Source of the DNA: Microtetraspora glauca
Lineage (GTDB): Bacteria; Actinomycetota; Actinomycetes; Streptosporangiales; Streptosporangiaceae
Reading direction: 5' to 3'
Assembly (NCBI GenBank): GCA_001570385.1
Contig: BBYL01000044.1
Location: 1 to 63,206, forward strand
Length of the DNA stretch: 63,206 nt
Positions 42,253 through 51,499 of this stretch are shown one piece after another. The notes below the pieces were generated by a model that had not been told where the DNA came from, did not search any database, and saw only the letters and a list, made by a program, of their open reading frames with translations. Every line of letters starts with the position of its first letter. Positions within the stretch are counted from its first letter, which is position 1. Position numbers and translations under genes: made by a program.

Positions 42253-43634
42253 CCTCCTCGTCGTACAAGGTCAAGTTCTGGGGCATCCGCACCAACACGC
42301 GTGCCCAGGGGGACGGCAAGAAACCGCGCGTCGTCTCGCACACCGTGCGCTGGACGGTCGGCACCGCTGAGAAGTCCTCGACCTTCAAGACCAAGGGCCT
42401 GGCCGAGAGCTTCCTGTCGGAGCTGCGCCAGGCCGCGAGGAAGGGAGAGCCTTTCGACCTGGAAACCGGACTCCCTGCGTCGATGATGAAGGCCAAGAAT
42501 GTGCGCACCTGGTACGCGTTCGCGGTCGACTACGTCCACGCCTGGTGGCCGCATGCGGCGGCCAAGTCCCGCGAGGGCATGACAGACGCGCTGACCGGCG
42601 TCACGCTCGTCCTCACCCGCGATCACACTGGCCGTCCCGATGAGGAGACCCTGCGCCGTGCGCTGCGGCACTTCGCGTTCCTGCCTCTTGACCGTCGCCC
42701 GGTCCCGACGGCGGAGATCGCCGGGGCGCTGCGCTGGCTGGAAACGGCCTCGCTGCCCCTGACCGCCCTGGAAGAGGCCAAGCACACGCGGGCCGCGCTG
42801 GAATCGCTCTCACTCCTGCTGGACGGCACGGCGGCGGCCACCTCGACCTACCGGCGCAAGCGGGCCGTCTTCCATCACGCCCTGGAGTACGCCGTAGAGC
42901 GCGAAGAACTTTCGGCAAATCCGCTGCACCGGGTGAAGCTCCGCCGTACCAAGCCCGGTGGCGAGATCGATCGGCGCTCCGTCGTCAATCCCGCCCAGGC
43001 GAGGCAACTGCTGACCGCCGTCACCTACGTCGGCCGGACGCGCGGGCCGATGATGAGCGCGATGTTCGCGGCCATGTACTTCGAAGGGCTGCGCCCTGGT
43101 GAAGCCGCCGGCCTTCGTGAGCAGGACTGCCACCTTTCCAAGAACGGCTGGGGGCTGCTCACGCTGGCCAAGACCCGGCCGGAGAGCGGCAAGCGGTACA
43201 CCGACTCGGGGGAGACCCACGACGAACGCGGCCTCAAGCATCGCGGGGCCAAGGAGACGCGACCCGTTCCGATCCCGCCCGAACTGGTGACGATCCTGCG
43301 CGATCACATCGCGGCCCACGGCGTCGCCGCTGATGGGCGGCTGTTCCGCACCGAGTCCGGCAAAGCCTTCTCGGGCTCGACCGTCTCGAAGATCTGGAAG
43401 GAAGCGCGCGGCTACGCCTTCCCTCCGGATGTCGTCGCCTCGCCGCTGGCGGCCCGGCCGTACGACCTGCGGCACGCGGCGGTCTCGCTCTGGCTGAACG
43501 CCGGGGTCCACGCGCCGGAAGCCGCGGAACGGGCGGGCCATGGGGTGGACGTGATGCTGCGGGTCTACGCCAAGTGCATCGACGGGCAACGCGAGATGGC
43601 CAACCGCCGCATCCTGGAAGCCCTCGCAGGATGA
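42249..43634 (+). CDS. int: AICE integrase, tyrosine recombinase
   Basis: 461 residues. The AP2-like N-terminal arm-binding domain (SSYKVKFWGIRTNTRAQGDG), core-binding domain and catalytic domain are all present. Catalytic residues are Arg in FEGLRPGEAAGLRE, H-x-x-R in YDLRHAAVSLW, His in ERAGHGVDVM and Tyr in LRVYAKC. Follows xis with overlapping codons and ends 245 bases from the tRNA 3' end, the standard position for site-specific integration there. Mediates recombination between the 33-bp att repeats. Confidence 0.92.
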   Translation: MTSSSYKVKFWGIRTNTRAQGDGKKPRVVSHTVRWTVGTAEKSSTFKTKGLAESFLSELRQAARKGEPFDLETGLPASMMKAKNVRTWYAFAVDYVHAWWPHAAAKSREGMTDALTGVTLVLTRDHTGRPDEETLRRALRHFAFLPLDRRPVPTAEIAGALRWLETASLPLTALEEAKHTRAALESLSLLLDGTAAATSTYRRKRAVFHHALEYAVEREELSANPLHRVKLRRTKPGGEIDRRSVVNPAQARQLLTAVTYVGRTRGPMMSAMFAAMYFEGLRPGEAAGLREQDCHLSKNGWGLLTLAKTRPESGKRYTDSGETHDERGLKHRGAKETRPVPIPPELVTILRDHIAAHGVAADGRLFRTESGKAFSGSTVSKIWKEARGYAFPPDVVASPLAARPYDLRHAAVSLWLNAGVHAPEAAERAGHGVDVMLRVYAKCIDGQREMANRRILEALAG

Positions 43635-43647
43635 GACGAGATCAAAA

Positions 43648-43681
43648 CGAAGGACCCCGGGAGATCTCTCGGGGTCCTTCG
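43648..43681 (+). terminator. Terminator after int
   Basis: CGAAGGACCCCG and CGGGGTCCTTCG make a perfect 12-bp stem around a 10-base loop 14 bases after the integrase stop. It closes the tra-to-int operon. Confidence 0.75.
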
Positions 43682-43878
43682 GCGTACGGCGCGGAATCGT
43701 TCCACGAGACACCGAAAACCGCTGGGTTCACCTGGGAAAACGGGGCCAAGAGCATTCCGCGTATGTTCCGCGACCACTGGCATCCGGCTGCTTCCGGCCG
43801 CTTTCCGCTGCCTGTCACGTCAACCATGATCAGACGAGAAGCCGCAGGTGGCAGGGCATATTCACTGATCAAACTGAG

Positions 43879-43952
43879 TAGGGCGGGTGGGACTTGAACC
43901 CACGACCCACGGATTATGAGTCCGATGCTCTGACCGGCTGAGCTACCGCCCC
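43879..43952 (-). tRNA. tRNA with CAU anticodon (probably tRNA-Met)
   Basis: 74 nt cloverleaf: acceptor GGGGCGG with CCGCCCT, D-arm GCTC/GAGC, anticodon loop CTCATAA giving CAU, and T-arm GTGGG-TTCAAGT-CCCAC. CCA is not encoded; the first pair is G-U. Elongator Met is more likely than the lysidine Ile2 type, but the sequence alone does not settle it. Its 3' half is the AICE integration site, and the gene remains intact after integration. Confidence 0.88.
43889..43921 (-). repeat. att copy inside the intact tRNA gene
   Basis: 33 bp identical to 31925-31957, covering the T-arm through the anticodon of the tRNA gene. It marks the right end of the AICE, next to int. The core where strand exchange happens must lie inside these 33 bp. 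Confidence 0.8.
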
Positions 43953-44204
43953 GCAATGGTGGAGTCTCTCACAACTTAGCGCCTGAGCGGATCAGCCGAT
44001 CACATCGAAATGAGACCGGCAGTCGAGCTCGAGTCGGCCGACGTGGGAACGGTTCACGCACCCCGATCGCTCTCGTTCCTGCCCATGGCCTGCCCGGGCC
44101 CTGGTACGGCGGTCGCAAAGAACGGCTCCGCGGCGTCCGTGATCAGGCGTTATGTCCTCGATGTCCGGGTACGGCACGGCCGAACAGGCTGAAGGGGTTT
44201 CGCC

Positions 44205-45317
44205 GTGGGCAGAAATCTGGTTCGCCGGCTCGTGCCGGGCGTCGTGGTCGTCGTCCTTTTGGGTTTGGAATCGTGCGGTACGGCCGGGCAGTCGGGAGGT
44301 GGCCCCACCAGCGTCGCCGTCGGCTCGCTGAGCGACGGTTTCACGATCGGCTTACTGCTGCCGGACGCCAAGGCGGCACGCTACGAGAAGTTCGACCGTC
44401 CATACATCATCCAGCGCGTCGCGCAGCTATGCCCCAGATGCGAGGTGATCCACAACAACGCCGGAGGCGACCCCAAGCGGCAGCAGCGCCAACTCGCCTC
44501 GATGCTCGCGGACGGCGTGAAGGTGTTGATCCTCGACGCGGTGGACGTCAGGGGTATCGCCTCCTGGGTGGCCCTGGCCAAGAACCAGGGCGCGCGGGTC
44601 GTCGCGTACGACCGGCTCGCGGGCGGTCCCGTGGACGCCTACACGTCATTCGACAACATCCAGGCGGGCCGGATGCAGGGGCGATCCCTCCTGGATGCGA
44701 TCAGGATCGGCGGGGACCCCAGGCGCGGTGAGATCGTGATGGTCAACGGCTCGCCGGCCGACCAGCACGCGGGCGACCTCAAGAAGGGGGCGCACCAGGT
44801 CCTGGACGGGCAGGTGACCATCGGCAAGGAGTACGACGCGCCGGGCTGGAACCCGGATCGGGCCGGCGCCGCGGTGAACGGTGCCCTCACCGCGTTGGGG
44901 GCCCAGAGGGTCATCGGCGTGTACGCGGCCAGCGACGCCATGGCGGGCGGCATCGCCACGGTCATGCGGAGCGCGGGCGCCACCCGCGGCACCCCGCTCA
45001 CCGGCCGGGGCGCGGAGCTCGACGCCGTACGGCGGATCCTGCTGGGGACCCAGACGATGACCGTCTACCTGCCGATCAGATCGGTGGCGCGCAGCGCGGC
45101 CAAGATCGCGATCGATCTCGGGGTCGGCAGGACCGTGTCCGGCACGACCACGTTGTCCAACGGGACCGTGACCTCGATCCCGGCCGCGATGATCGCACCG
45201 ATCGTGGTCGACAGGGGCAACATCAAGAGCACGGTGATCAAGGACGGCTACTGGACGGCCGCCGAGATATGCGCGTCCCAGTTTCGCGCCGCGTGCCGAT
45301 CCGCGGGCCTGTTCTGA
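44205..45317 (+). CDS. Sugar ABC transporter substrate-binding lipoprotein (XylF/RbsB-like)
   Basis: 370 residues from a GTG at 44205. Signal peptide ends in a lipobox (LGLESC, about 19-24), so it is a lipoprotein. The rest is a periplasmic-binding domain of the xylose/ribose type: FTIGLLLPDAKAARYEKFDR, ILDAVDVRGIASWVALAKNQ, VYAASDAMAGGIATVM. No permease or ATPase gene is adjacent, so it is an orphan binding protein or sensory component that may serve a distant transporter. Confidence 0.85.
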   Translation: MGRNLVRRLVPGVVVVVLLGLESCGTAGQSGGGPTSVAVGSLSDGFTIGLLLPDAKAARYEKFDRPYIIQRVAQLCPRCEVIHNNAGGDPKRQQRQLASMLADGVKVLILDAVDVRGIASWVALAKNQGARVVAYDRLAGGPVDAYTSFDNIQAGRMQGRSLLDAIRIGGDPRRGEIVMVNGSPADQHAGDLKKGAHQVLDGQVTIGKEYDAPGWNPDRAGAAVNGALTALGAQRVIGVYAASDAMAGGIATVMRSAGATRGTPLTGRGAELDAVRRILLGTQTMTVYLPIRSVARSAAKIAIDLGVGRTVSGTTTLSNGTVTSIPAAMIAPIVVDRGNIKSTVIKDGYWTAAEICASQFRAACRSAGLF

Positions 45318-45437
45318 GCGCCAGGCGTCGGAGGCTGAGGCGGCCGTCCTCGGGTAGGCGGGGTCGTCAGCGGGACCAGCCGGGTTAGCCGATCTTGTCG
45401 GGAGGCGTTCGTCCGCACTCCCCGCCGGTACGGCGAG

Positions 45438-45857
45438 CTATGGAAGGCGTTCGAGAGCGATGACGGGGATCTCGCGCTCGGTCCGCGCCTCATGCTCGGT
45501 GAAGAAGGGGTACTGCTCCTTGGTGACCGCCCAGAGTCGCTCCCGCTCCTCGCCCGTGACGACGACGGCGGTCGCCTCGTAGGTCTCCGCCCCGACCTCG
45601 ACGGTGACCTTCGGGTCGGCCACGAGGTTGAGGTACCAGTCCGGATGGGATGGAGCGCCCATGCAGGACGCGAAGACGAGCAGGCGGTCGCCATCAGGCC
45701 GGTACATCACGGGCGTGGTGTACGGCCGACCGCTCTTTCGGCCACGGGTGGTGAGCAGCAGGAGCGGCCGCCCCCTGAGCGGGCCGCCGCCCCTGTGCTC
45801 CCGGAACTGCTCGATGGTCTTCTTGTTGAGCTCGCGGATCTGGTCCATGGGCACCAT
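45438..45857 (-). CDS. Nitroreductase/deazaflavin-dependent oxidoreductase family protein
   Basis: 139 residues, single split-barrel domain of the F420-dependent Ddn-like family: PLLLLTTRGRKSGRPYTTPV, then MYRPDGDRLLVFAS and HPDWYLNLVADPKVTVEVG. The W-Y-L-N-L motif and the G-R-K-S-G phosphate/deazaflavin-binding loop are diagnostic. It likely reduces quinones or nitro compounds with F420H2. A start at 45848 is possible. Confidence 0.85.
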   Translation of the reverse strand: MVPMDQIRELNKKTIEQFREHRGGGPLRGRPLLLLTTRGRKSGRPYTTPVMYRPDGDRLLVFASCMGAPSHPDWYLNLVADPKVTVEVGAETYEATAVVVTGEERERLWAVTKEQYPFFTEHEARTEREIPVIALERLP

Positions 45858-45951
45858 GCTCGCCGGAGCGACTGTCAGGTCCCGTCAGGTACGTCCGGTC
45901 GGCGTGTTCCCCGTCGCGGTTCCCTCCAGGGCCGCGAATTAGTCGTGTATT

Positions 45952-46094
45952 CAAACTATTGAAGCTCCGGATCGGGTCCGAAGTTCTCGTGTGGTGATCC
46001 AGTGGGGCCGCTGGCCGCCCGAAATGTAACCCCTGATCGTAATATGTCGGGATCGCGGCAAGGGGCTCGCTTTGTTCATAGTCCAAACTATTGA
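45952..46094. promoter_or_regulatory. Two CAAACTATTGA direct repeats upstream of the GH74 gene
   Basis: The same 11-mer CAAACTATTGA occurs at 45952-45962 and 46084-46094, 132 bp apart, between the F420-family gene and the xyloglucanase. These A/T-rich words stand out from the local base composition, and the second is within 120 bp of the GH74 start. They may be operators for a sugar-responsive regulator. Confidence 0.4.
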
Positions 46095-46211
46095 CGGAGC
46101 CGTGACGCCTGTGTGAATCTCTCGGCAGTTCCATGCACGCGCTGGGCGGACGGTCAGGGTCCCCACCTGATCGTGCATGGCGGTTGTCCACGCCCGAAGG
46201 GATATCCGTCC

Positions 46212-48947
46212 ATGCGAAAACTCGTCAGTCTGCTCGCGATCGCCGTCGTGGCGTTACTCACGGCGGTGATCAGGACCGCGCCGGTGGCCGCCGTCGCCGC
46301 GGATCCGTACGCCTTCAAGAACGTCCAGATCGCCGGAGGCGGCTTCGTCCCCGGCATCGTCTTCAGCCCCGCCCAGAAGGACCTGATCTACGCCCGCACC
46401 GACATCGGCGGCGCCTACCGCTGGAGTCAGTCCACCCAGTCCTGGACCCCGCTGCTCGACTGGGTCGGCTGGACCAACTGGGGCTACAACGGCGTGGTGA
46501 GCCTGGCCGCCGACCCGGTGGACGCCAACCGCGTCTACGTCGCGGCCGGCATGTACACCAACAGTTGGGACCCGAACAACGGGGCCGTCCTCCGCTCGTC
46601 CGACAAGGGCGACACCTGGCAGGTCACGCCGCTGCCGTTCAAGCTCGGCGGGAACATGCCGGGCCGAGGCATGGGCGAACGCCTCGCCGTCGACCCGAAC
46701 AAGAACAGCATCCTCTACCTGGGCGCGCCGAGCGGGAACGGCCTGTGGAAGAGCACCGACTACGGCGCGACCTGGGCCAAGGTGACCGCGTTCCCGAACC
46801 CCGGCAACTACGTCGCGGGGGAGGGCGACTACCTCGGTGACAACCAGGGCGTCGTCTGGGTGACCTTCGACAAGCGCACCGGCACCTCGGGCAACGCCAC
46901 CCAGACCGTCTACGTCGGTGTGGCGGACAAGCAGAACACCGTCTACCGGAGCACCGACGGCGGTGCCACCTGGTCCCGCGTCGCCGGCCAGCCGACCGGC
47001 TACATCGCGCACAAGGGCGTTCTCGACACCGCGGGCGGCTACCTCTACATCGCCACCAGCGACACCGGCGGGCCGTACGACGGAGCCAAGGGCGATGTGT
47101 GGCGCTACGCCACCGCGACCGGGACCTGGACCCAGATCAGCCCGATCCCGTCCAGCAGTTCCGACGACTACTTCGGCTACAGCGGCCTGACCGTCGACAG
47201 GCAGAACCCGGGCACGCTCATGGTCGCCACCCAGATCTCCTGGTGGCCGGACGTGATCTTCTTCAGGAGCACCGACAGCGGCGCCACCTGGACCAGGGTC
47301 TGGGACTGGACCTCGTACCCGAGCCGTAGCTTCCGCTACAAGATGGACATCTCCTCGGCCCCGTGGCTGACCTTCGGCGGCAACCCCTCGCCGCCCGAGG
47401 TCACGCCCAAGCTCGGCTGGATGACCGAGTCGATGGAGATCGACCCGTTCGACTCCAACCGCATGATGTACGGCACCGGCGCCACGATCTACGGCACCAC
47501 CGACCTCAGGCAGTGGGACGTCTCGGGTGGCCAGTTCACGATCAAGCCGATGGTGAAGGGCCTGGAGGAGACCGCGGTCCTCGACCTGATCAGCCCGCCG
47601 AGCGGAGCCCCGCTGGTCAGCGCCCTGGGCGACATCGGCGGCTTCCGCCACACCAACCTCGACGCGGTGCCATCGATGATGTTCACCCAGCCCAACTTCA
47701 CGTCGTCGACCTCGCTCGACTACGCCGAGACCAACCCGAGCGTGATGGTGCGGGCCGGTAACTTCACCGACGCCGACCGGCCGAACGACAGCCACGTCGC
47801 CTTCTCCACCGACGGCGGCGGCAACTGGTTCCAGGGCACCGAGCCCGGCGGGGTCAACAGCGGAGGAACCGTCGGGGCGGCCGCGGACGGCAGCAGGTTC
47901 GTCTGGGCGCCCGGCGACTCCGGCCTCCAGGTCGTCTACTCGGTCGGCTTCGGCACCTCCTGGACGGCGTCCAGCGGCGTACCGGCCAACGCGATCGTCG
48001 AGTCCGACCGGGTCAACGCGCAGAAGTTCTACGCCTTCAAGGGCGGCACGTTCTACGTGAGCACCAACGGCGGCGCCACGTTCACCGCCACAGCGGCCGC
48101 CGGGCTGCCGTCCTCGGGAAACGTGCACTTCAAGGCCGTACCCGGTAAGGAAGGCGACATCTGGTTGGCAGGCGGCACCGGCGGCACGTACGGCCTGTGG
48201 CACTCCACCAACTCCGGAGCGTCGTTCACGAAGCTGGCCAACGTGACCGAGGCCGACAACATCGGCTTCGGCAAGGCCGCGCCCGGACAGTCGTCCATGG
48301 CCCTCTACGCGATCGCCAAGATCGACGGCGTCCGCGGGGCGTTCAGGTCCGACGACGCGGGCGCGACCTGGGTGCGGATCAACGACGACCGGCACCAGTA
48401 CGGCAACTGGGGCGAGGCGATCACCGGTGACCCGCGGATCTACGGTCGGGTCTACATCGGAACCAACGGCCGCGGGATCATCTACGGCGACCGCACCGGC
48501 ACCTCGTCGCCCTCGCCCAGCGCTTCATCGAGCGCCTCGCCGTCGGCCAGTCCCAGCCCGTCGGCGTCGCCGAGCCCCAGCGCCTCACCCAGCGCGTCGC
48601 CCTCGGCCAGCCCGTCGCCCAGCTTCAGCCCGTCGGCGGGCAAGGCGTGCACGGCGACGTACAAGGTGGTCAACCAGTGGCCGGGCGGCTTCCAGGGCGA
48701 GGTCGCGGTCAAGAGCAGCGGCACCGCGGCGATCTCCGGCTGGACGGTCACGTGGACGTACGCCAACGGGCAGACGATCAGCCAGCTCTGGAGCGGCAAC
48801 CTCACCCAGTCCGGCTCCGCCGTGACCGTGACGAACCTGAGCTGGAACGGCGGCCTCGGCTCCGGCGCGAGCACGACGTTCGGCTTCAACGCCGGCTGGT
48901 CCGGCACCAACGCGGTCCCCGCGGCCGTGACGTGCACAGCCTTCTGA
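46212..48947 (+). CDS. Secreted GH74 xyloglucanase with C-terminal CBM2
   Basis: 911 residues from MRKLVSLLAIAVVALLTAVI. A Sec signal peptide (about 1-29) is followed by a two-propeller GH74 domain (about 30-760) with repeated SxDxGxTW beta-propeller motifs. Candidate catalytic aspartates lie in RTDIGGAYRW and LGDIGGFRH. A Pro/Ser-rich linker (SPSPSAS type, about 765-810) leads to a CBM2 cellulose-binding module with its Cys pair (CTATYKV, VTCTAF) and aromatic WTVTW and SWNGG. It hydrolyses xyloglucan in plant cell walls. The long antisense frame over it is a shadow. Confidence 0.93.
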   Translation: MRKLVSLLAIAVVALLTAVIRTAPVAAVAADPYAFKNVQIAGGGFVPGIVFSPAQKDLIYARTDIGGAYRWSQSTQSWTPLLDWVGWTNWGYNGVVSLAADPVDANRVYVAAGMYTNSWDPNNGAVLRSSDKGDTWQVTPLPFKLGGNMPGRGMGERLAVDPNKNSILYLGAPSGNGLWKSTDYGATWAKVTAFPNPGNYVAGEGDYLGDNQGVVWVTFDKRTGTSGNATQTVYVGVADKQNTVYRSTDGGATWSRVAGQPTGYIAHKGVLDTAGGYLYIATSDTGGPYDGAKGDVWRYATATGTWTQISPIPSSSSDDYFGYSGLTVDRQNPGTLMVATQISWWPDVIFFRSTDSGATWTRVWDWTSYPSRSFRYKMDISSAPWLTFGGNPSPPEVTPKLGWMTESMEIDPFDSNRMMYGTGATIYGTTDLRQWDVSGGQFTIKPMVKGLEETAVLDLISPPSGAPLVSALGDIGGFRHTNLDAVPSMMFTQPNFTSSTSLDYAETNPSVMVRAGNFTDADRPNDSHVAFSTDGGGNWFQGTEPGGVNSGGTVGAAADGSRFVWAPGDSGLQVVYSVGFGTSWTASSGVPANAIVESDRVNAQKFYAFKGGTFYVSTNGGATFTATAAAGLPSSGNVHFKAVPGKEGDIWLAGGTGGTYGLWHSTNSGASFTKLANVTEADNIGFGKAAPGQSSMALYAIAKIDGVRGAFRSDDAGATWVRINDDRHQYGNWGEAITGDPRIYGRVYIGTNGRGIIYGDRTGTSSPSPSASSSASPSASPSPSASPSPSASPSASPSASPSPSFSPSAGKACTATYKVVNQWPGGFQGEVAVKSSGTAAISGWTVTWTYANGQTISQLWSGNLTQSGSAVTVTNLSWNGGLGSGASTTFGFNAGWSGTNAVPAAVTCTAF

Positions 48948-48970
48948 CCGGCTGCGGCACCTGAACCGGG

Positions 48971-49002
48971 ACGGCCCAGGGCCCCGCACGGCCCCGGGCC
49001 GT
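48971..49002 (+). terminator. Hairpin after the GH74 gene
   Basis: ACGGCCCAGGGCC pairs with GGCCCCGGGCCGT (12 of 13) around a six-base loop, 24 bases after the xyloglucanase stop. Likely terminator. Confidence 0.55.
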
Positions 49003-49117
49003 TCCCGCCTGCGCCGTCCCGTCCCCGGACCCCCGTCCGTGGGTGGAGACCGTTTCGTCCGGAAGGACGAGATCGGCTTTTGTCCGCCTGTCTATCCTGT
49101 TCTCAGGGGGTGACCAG

Positions 49118-49579
49118 GTGGCCATAACCGAGAACACGCTCAGCGGCGACGAGGAGAGAGGCACCGGATCGACCGGGGCACGGGGGCCCGCGCACGACGC
49201 GTCCGGCCCGCGGAGCTGGCTCGATCACGTACGGGCCCGTCCCGGTGGCCGCCTGACCTTGAAGATCATCGTCGGAGTGATCGGCGCGGCGCTCGTCGTC
49301 AGCGGTCTCATCATGGTGCCGTTCCCCGGGCCGGGCTGGCTCGTCGTCTTCGCCGGCCTCGCCGTACTGGCCACGGAGTTCGTGTGGGCGCACCGCCTGC
49401 TCGGATTCGCCAAGCGCACGGTGACGGCCGCGACCGACTGGCTCGGCCGCCAGAACTGGTTCGTACGCATCGTCGCCACCCTGCTCACCGCCGCGCTCGC
49501 GACCGCCATCGTCTGGATCTCGCTCAAGCTCACCCTGGGCATCGACCTGCTGCAGTACGCCAGGAACTTCGTCGGCTGA
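49118..49579 (+). CDS. TIGR02611 family membrane protein
   Basis: 153 residues from the GTG at 49118, with GGGGG 8 bases upstream. Three membrane segments (about 48-65, 70-88 and 115-138) with the family core MVPFPGPGWLVVFAGLAVLA and EFVWAHRLL. The conserved P-F-P-G-P-G-W loop lies between helices 1 and 2. Function unknown. Convergent with the ABC exporter gene. Confidence 0.85.
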   Translation: MAITENTLSGDEERGTGSTGARGPAHDASGPRSWLDHVRARPGGRLTLKIIVGVIGAALVVSGLIMVPFPGPGWLVVFAGLAVLATEFVWAHRLLGFAKRTVTAATDWLGRQNWFVRIVATLLTAALATAIVWISLKLTLGIDLLQYARNFVG

Positions 49580-49581
49580 TT

Positions 49582-51474
49582 TCATGACAGGGCGGCCGGA
49601 TCCCCGTCCACCGGGCGGTCCACCGGGCTGTCCACGGTGAAGGGCCGGTGCGCGGGCTCCAGCACGACGTTGCGGCTCGGCTCCGGCACGTGCCGGAGAT
49701 CATGGGTGATGAGGATCGTCGTCCGGCCGGTCATGAGCCGGCGGAGAAGCTCCATGATCCGTGCCGCCGTCGGCGCGTCCAGCCCGGTCATCGGCTCGTC
49801 GAGGATCAGCACGGGCGCGTCGCGCAGGATGGCGCGGGCGATCGCGATCCGCTGGCGCTGCCCGCCCGAGAGCAGCCGTCCGCGCTGCCCGACCGGGGTG
49901 TCGTACCCCTCCGGAAGCGCGCGGATGAAATCGTCCGCGTCGGCCATGGCGGCGGCCCGGACGATCTCGGCCATGCCGGCCTCCGGACGGCCGTAGGCGA
50001 TGTTCTCCCGCACGCTCCCGGAGAACAGCAGGTTCTCCTGCTGGAGGATCGTGATGTTCTCGCGCAGTGCCCGGCGCGGCATCTCGCGGATGTCCACGCC
50101 GTCGAGGAGCACCCGACCATCCGTGGGGTCGTAGAACCGCAGCAGCAGCTTGGCCACGGTCGTCTTCCCCGCGCCGCTCGGGCCCGTGCACACGATGAGC
50201 TCGCCCGGTTCGGCGCCGAAGGACAGGCCGGTCAGGGTCGGCCTGGTCCGGCCCGGATACGTGAAGCCGACATCCTGGAACTCGACCCGGCCCCGGCTCC
50301 GCGGCACCGCGCGGCCCGTGGCCTCGCCCGCGCCGTCGTCCTCCGGGTCGGTGACGGCGGGCTCGGTACGCAGCACCTCGATGACACGGTCCGAGCCCGC
50401 CGCCGCCGACGACACGCTGAGTGCCAGTTCCCCGAGCCCCTGGAACGTGGGGTAGAGGTAGGCCAGGTACGCCGCGAAGGCGAGGAGTCCGCCGATGGTG
50501 AGCCGGCCGGAGGCGATCTCCCACGCGCCCACCCCGATGATCACGAGCAGGCAGAGCGTCTCGACGATCTGCGCGGCCGGGCCGTACAGTGCGGACAGCC
50601 TGGCCTGGGCGACGTTGGCGAGCAGCCACGTGCGGCCCTCCCGGTGCAGCCGCGCCGCCTCGGCGTCCTGGCGGTTGTACGCCTGGACGAGGGACTGGTT
50701 GGCCAGGCTCTCCTCGATGACGCTGTTCATCGCGCCGTTGCTCGAACGCTCGCGCGCGGACGCGGTGCGCAACCTCGACGTGAACCCCCTGGAGACCAGC
50801 AGGAAGAGCGGCACCATCGCGAACGTCACCAGCGCGAGATCCCAGCGGATGAAGAACGCGGCCCCCGAGAAGAGAACCGCGCCCGCGACCGTGGTGATGA
50901 TCCGTACCAGCCCGGAGCCGACGAGTTCCTCGATGGCCTCGATGTCGTCGGTGAGGCGGGCCATCAGGTCGCCGAGGCGCCGGTTCTCGAAATAGTCCGG
51001 GGTGAGCGTCTGGAGGTGGGAGAACACCCGGTCGCGCAGCCGCAGGAGGAAGCGCTCCGCCGCGAGGGCCGTGGCGTACGCGCCGGCGAAGGACATCAAC
51101 CCGGCGAGTACGGCGACGCCGACCCAGGCCCCCGCCGGAGCCCAGAAGGCGCCGAGGTTCCCCGCGCTGAGGACGCGGTCGGTGATGAGGCCGAACAGGC
51201 CGATCGCGCTGACCTCGCAGACGGACGCCGCGACCGCGGCCACGACGCCGGCCGCGAACAGCCAGCGCACGCCACGGGTCTGCGGCCAGAACTCCCTGAG
51301 CGTGGTGCGGATCGAGACGATCGGCGTGGTGGCCGGCGCCGGCGCCGGATCGGAGGCCGGGGCCGGGTGTGCTGCCGGAAGACCTGCCGGGTTCGCCGGC
51401 GGTTCCCCGGTGGGGGAGGTGGGGTCCCCGGCGCGCCCCTCGTATTTCTCGTCGGTAGGTCGGTTCTGTTCCAC
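49582..51474 (-). CDS. ABC exporter, fused permease and ATPase (type IV / MsbA-like)
   Basis: 630 residues from a GTG. The N-terminal 75 residues are Pro/Ala-rich and cytoplasmic, followed by a six-helix ABC transmembrane domain (about 80-360) and an ATPase domain with Walker A GPSGAGKTT, signature LLSGGQRQR and Walker B PVLILDEPMTG. Half-transporters of this kind work as homodimers to export lipids, drugs or peptides. No peptidase C39 domain is present. Directly upstream is a 43-residue Cys/Trp/Arg-rich peptide gene, a possible cargo. Confidence 0.9.
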   Translation of the reverse strand: MEQNRPTDEKYEGRAGDPTSPTGEPPANPAGLPAAHPAPASDPAPAPATTPIVSIRTTLREFWPQTRGVRWLFAAGVVAAVAASVCEVSAIGLFGLITDRVLSAGNLGAFWAPAGAWVGVAVLAGLMSFAGAYATALAAERFLLRLRDRVFSHLQTLTPDYFENRRLGDLMARLTDDIEAIEELVGSGLVRIITTVAGAVLFSGAAFFIRWDLALVTFAMVPLFLLVSRGFTSRLRTASARERSSNGAMNSVIEESLANQSLVQAYNRQDAEAARLHREGRTWLLANVAQARLSALYGPAAQIVETLCLLVIIGVGAWEIASGRLTIGGLLAFAAYLAYLYPTFQGLGELALSVSSAAAGSDRVIEVLRTEPAVTDPEDDGAGEATGRAVPRSRGRVEFQDVGFTYPGRTRPTLTGLSFGAEPGELIVCTGPSGAGKTTVAKLLLRFYDPTDGRVLLDGVDIREMPRRALRENITILQQENLLFSGSVRENIAYGRPEAGMAEIVRAAAMADADDFIRALPEGYDTPVGQRGRLLSGGQRQRIAIARAILRDAPVLILDEPMTGLDAPTAARIMELLRRLMTGRTTILITHDLRHVPEPSRNVVLEPAHRPFTVDSPVDRPVDGDPAALS

Positions 51475-51499
51475 GTCGGATACCTGTTCTGTGATGACC

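Larger units (their letters stand above)
31925..43921 (+). mobile_element. AICE: pSAM2-like integrative and conjugative element, about 12 kb
   Basis: The segment lies between 33-bp direct repeats derived from a tRNA gene and carries the canonical AICE module order: GntR (KorSA-like) regulator, Pra-like activator, FtsK/SpoIIIE transfer protein, Rep, Xis and Int, with Int next to the intact tRNA. Accessory genes are an HNH endonuclease, a flavoprotein/XRE pair and small zinc-ribbon proteins. Transfer would be of double-stranded DNA between mycelia via the FtsK-like pump. Rep is split by an amber codon, which may immobilise the replicative form. Confidence 0.8.

Noticed and set aside
46254..48395. 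713-codon open frame antisense to the GH74 gene
   Set aside because: Composition is a mirror of the GC-rich third codon positions of the xyloglucanase; it has no family motifs, whereas the plus strand has a signal peptide, propeller motifs and CBM2.
48500..48640. Tandem repeat coding for SPSPSAS as a candidate array or CRISPR-like repeat
   Set aside because: It is the Pro/Ser linker between catalytic and cellulose-binding domains of the GH74 protein.
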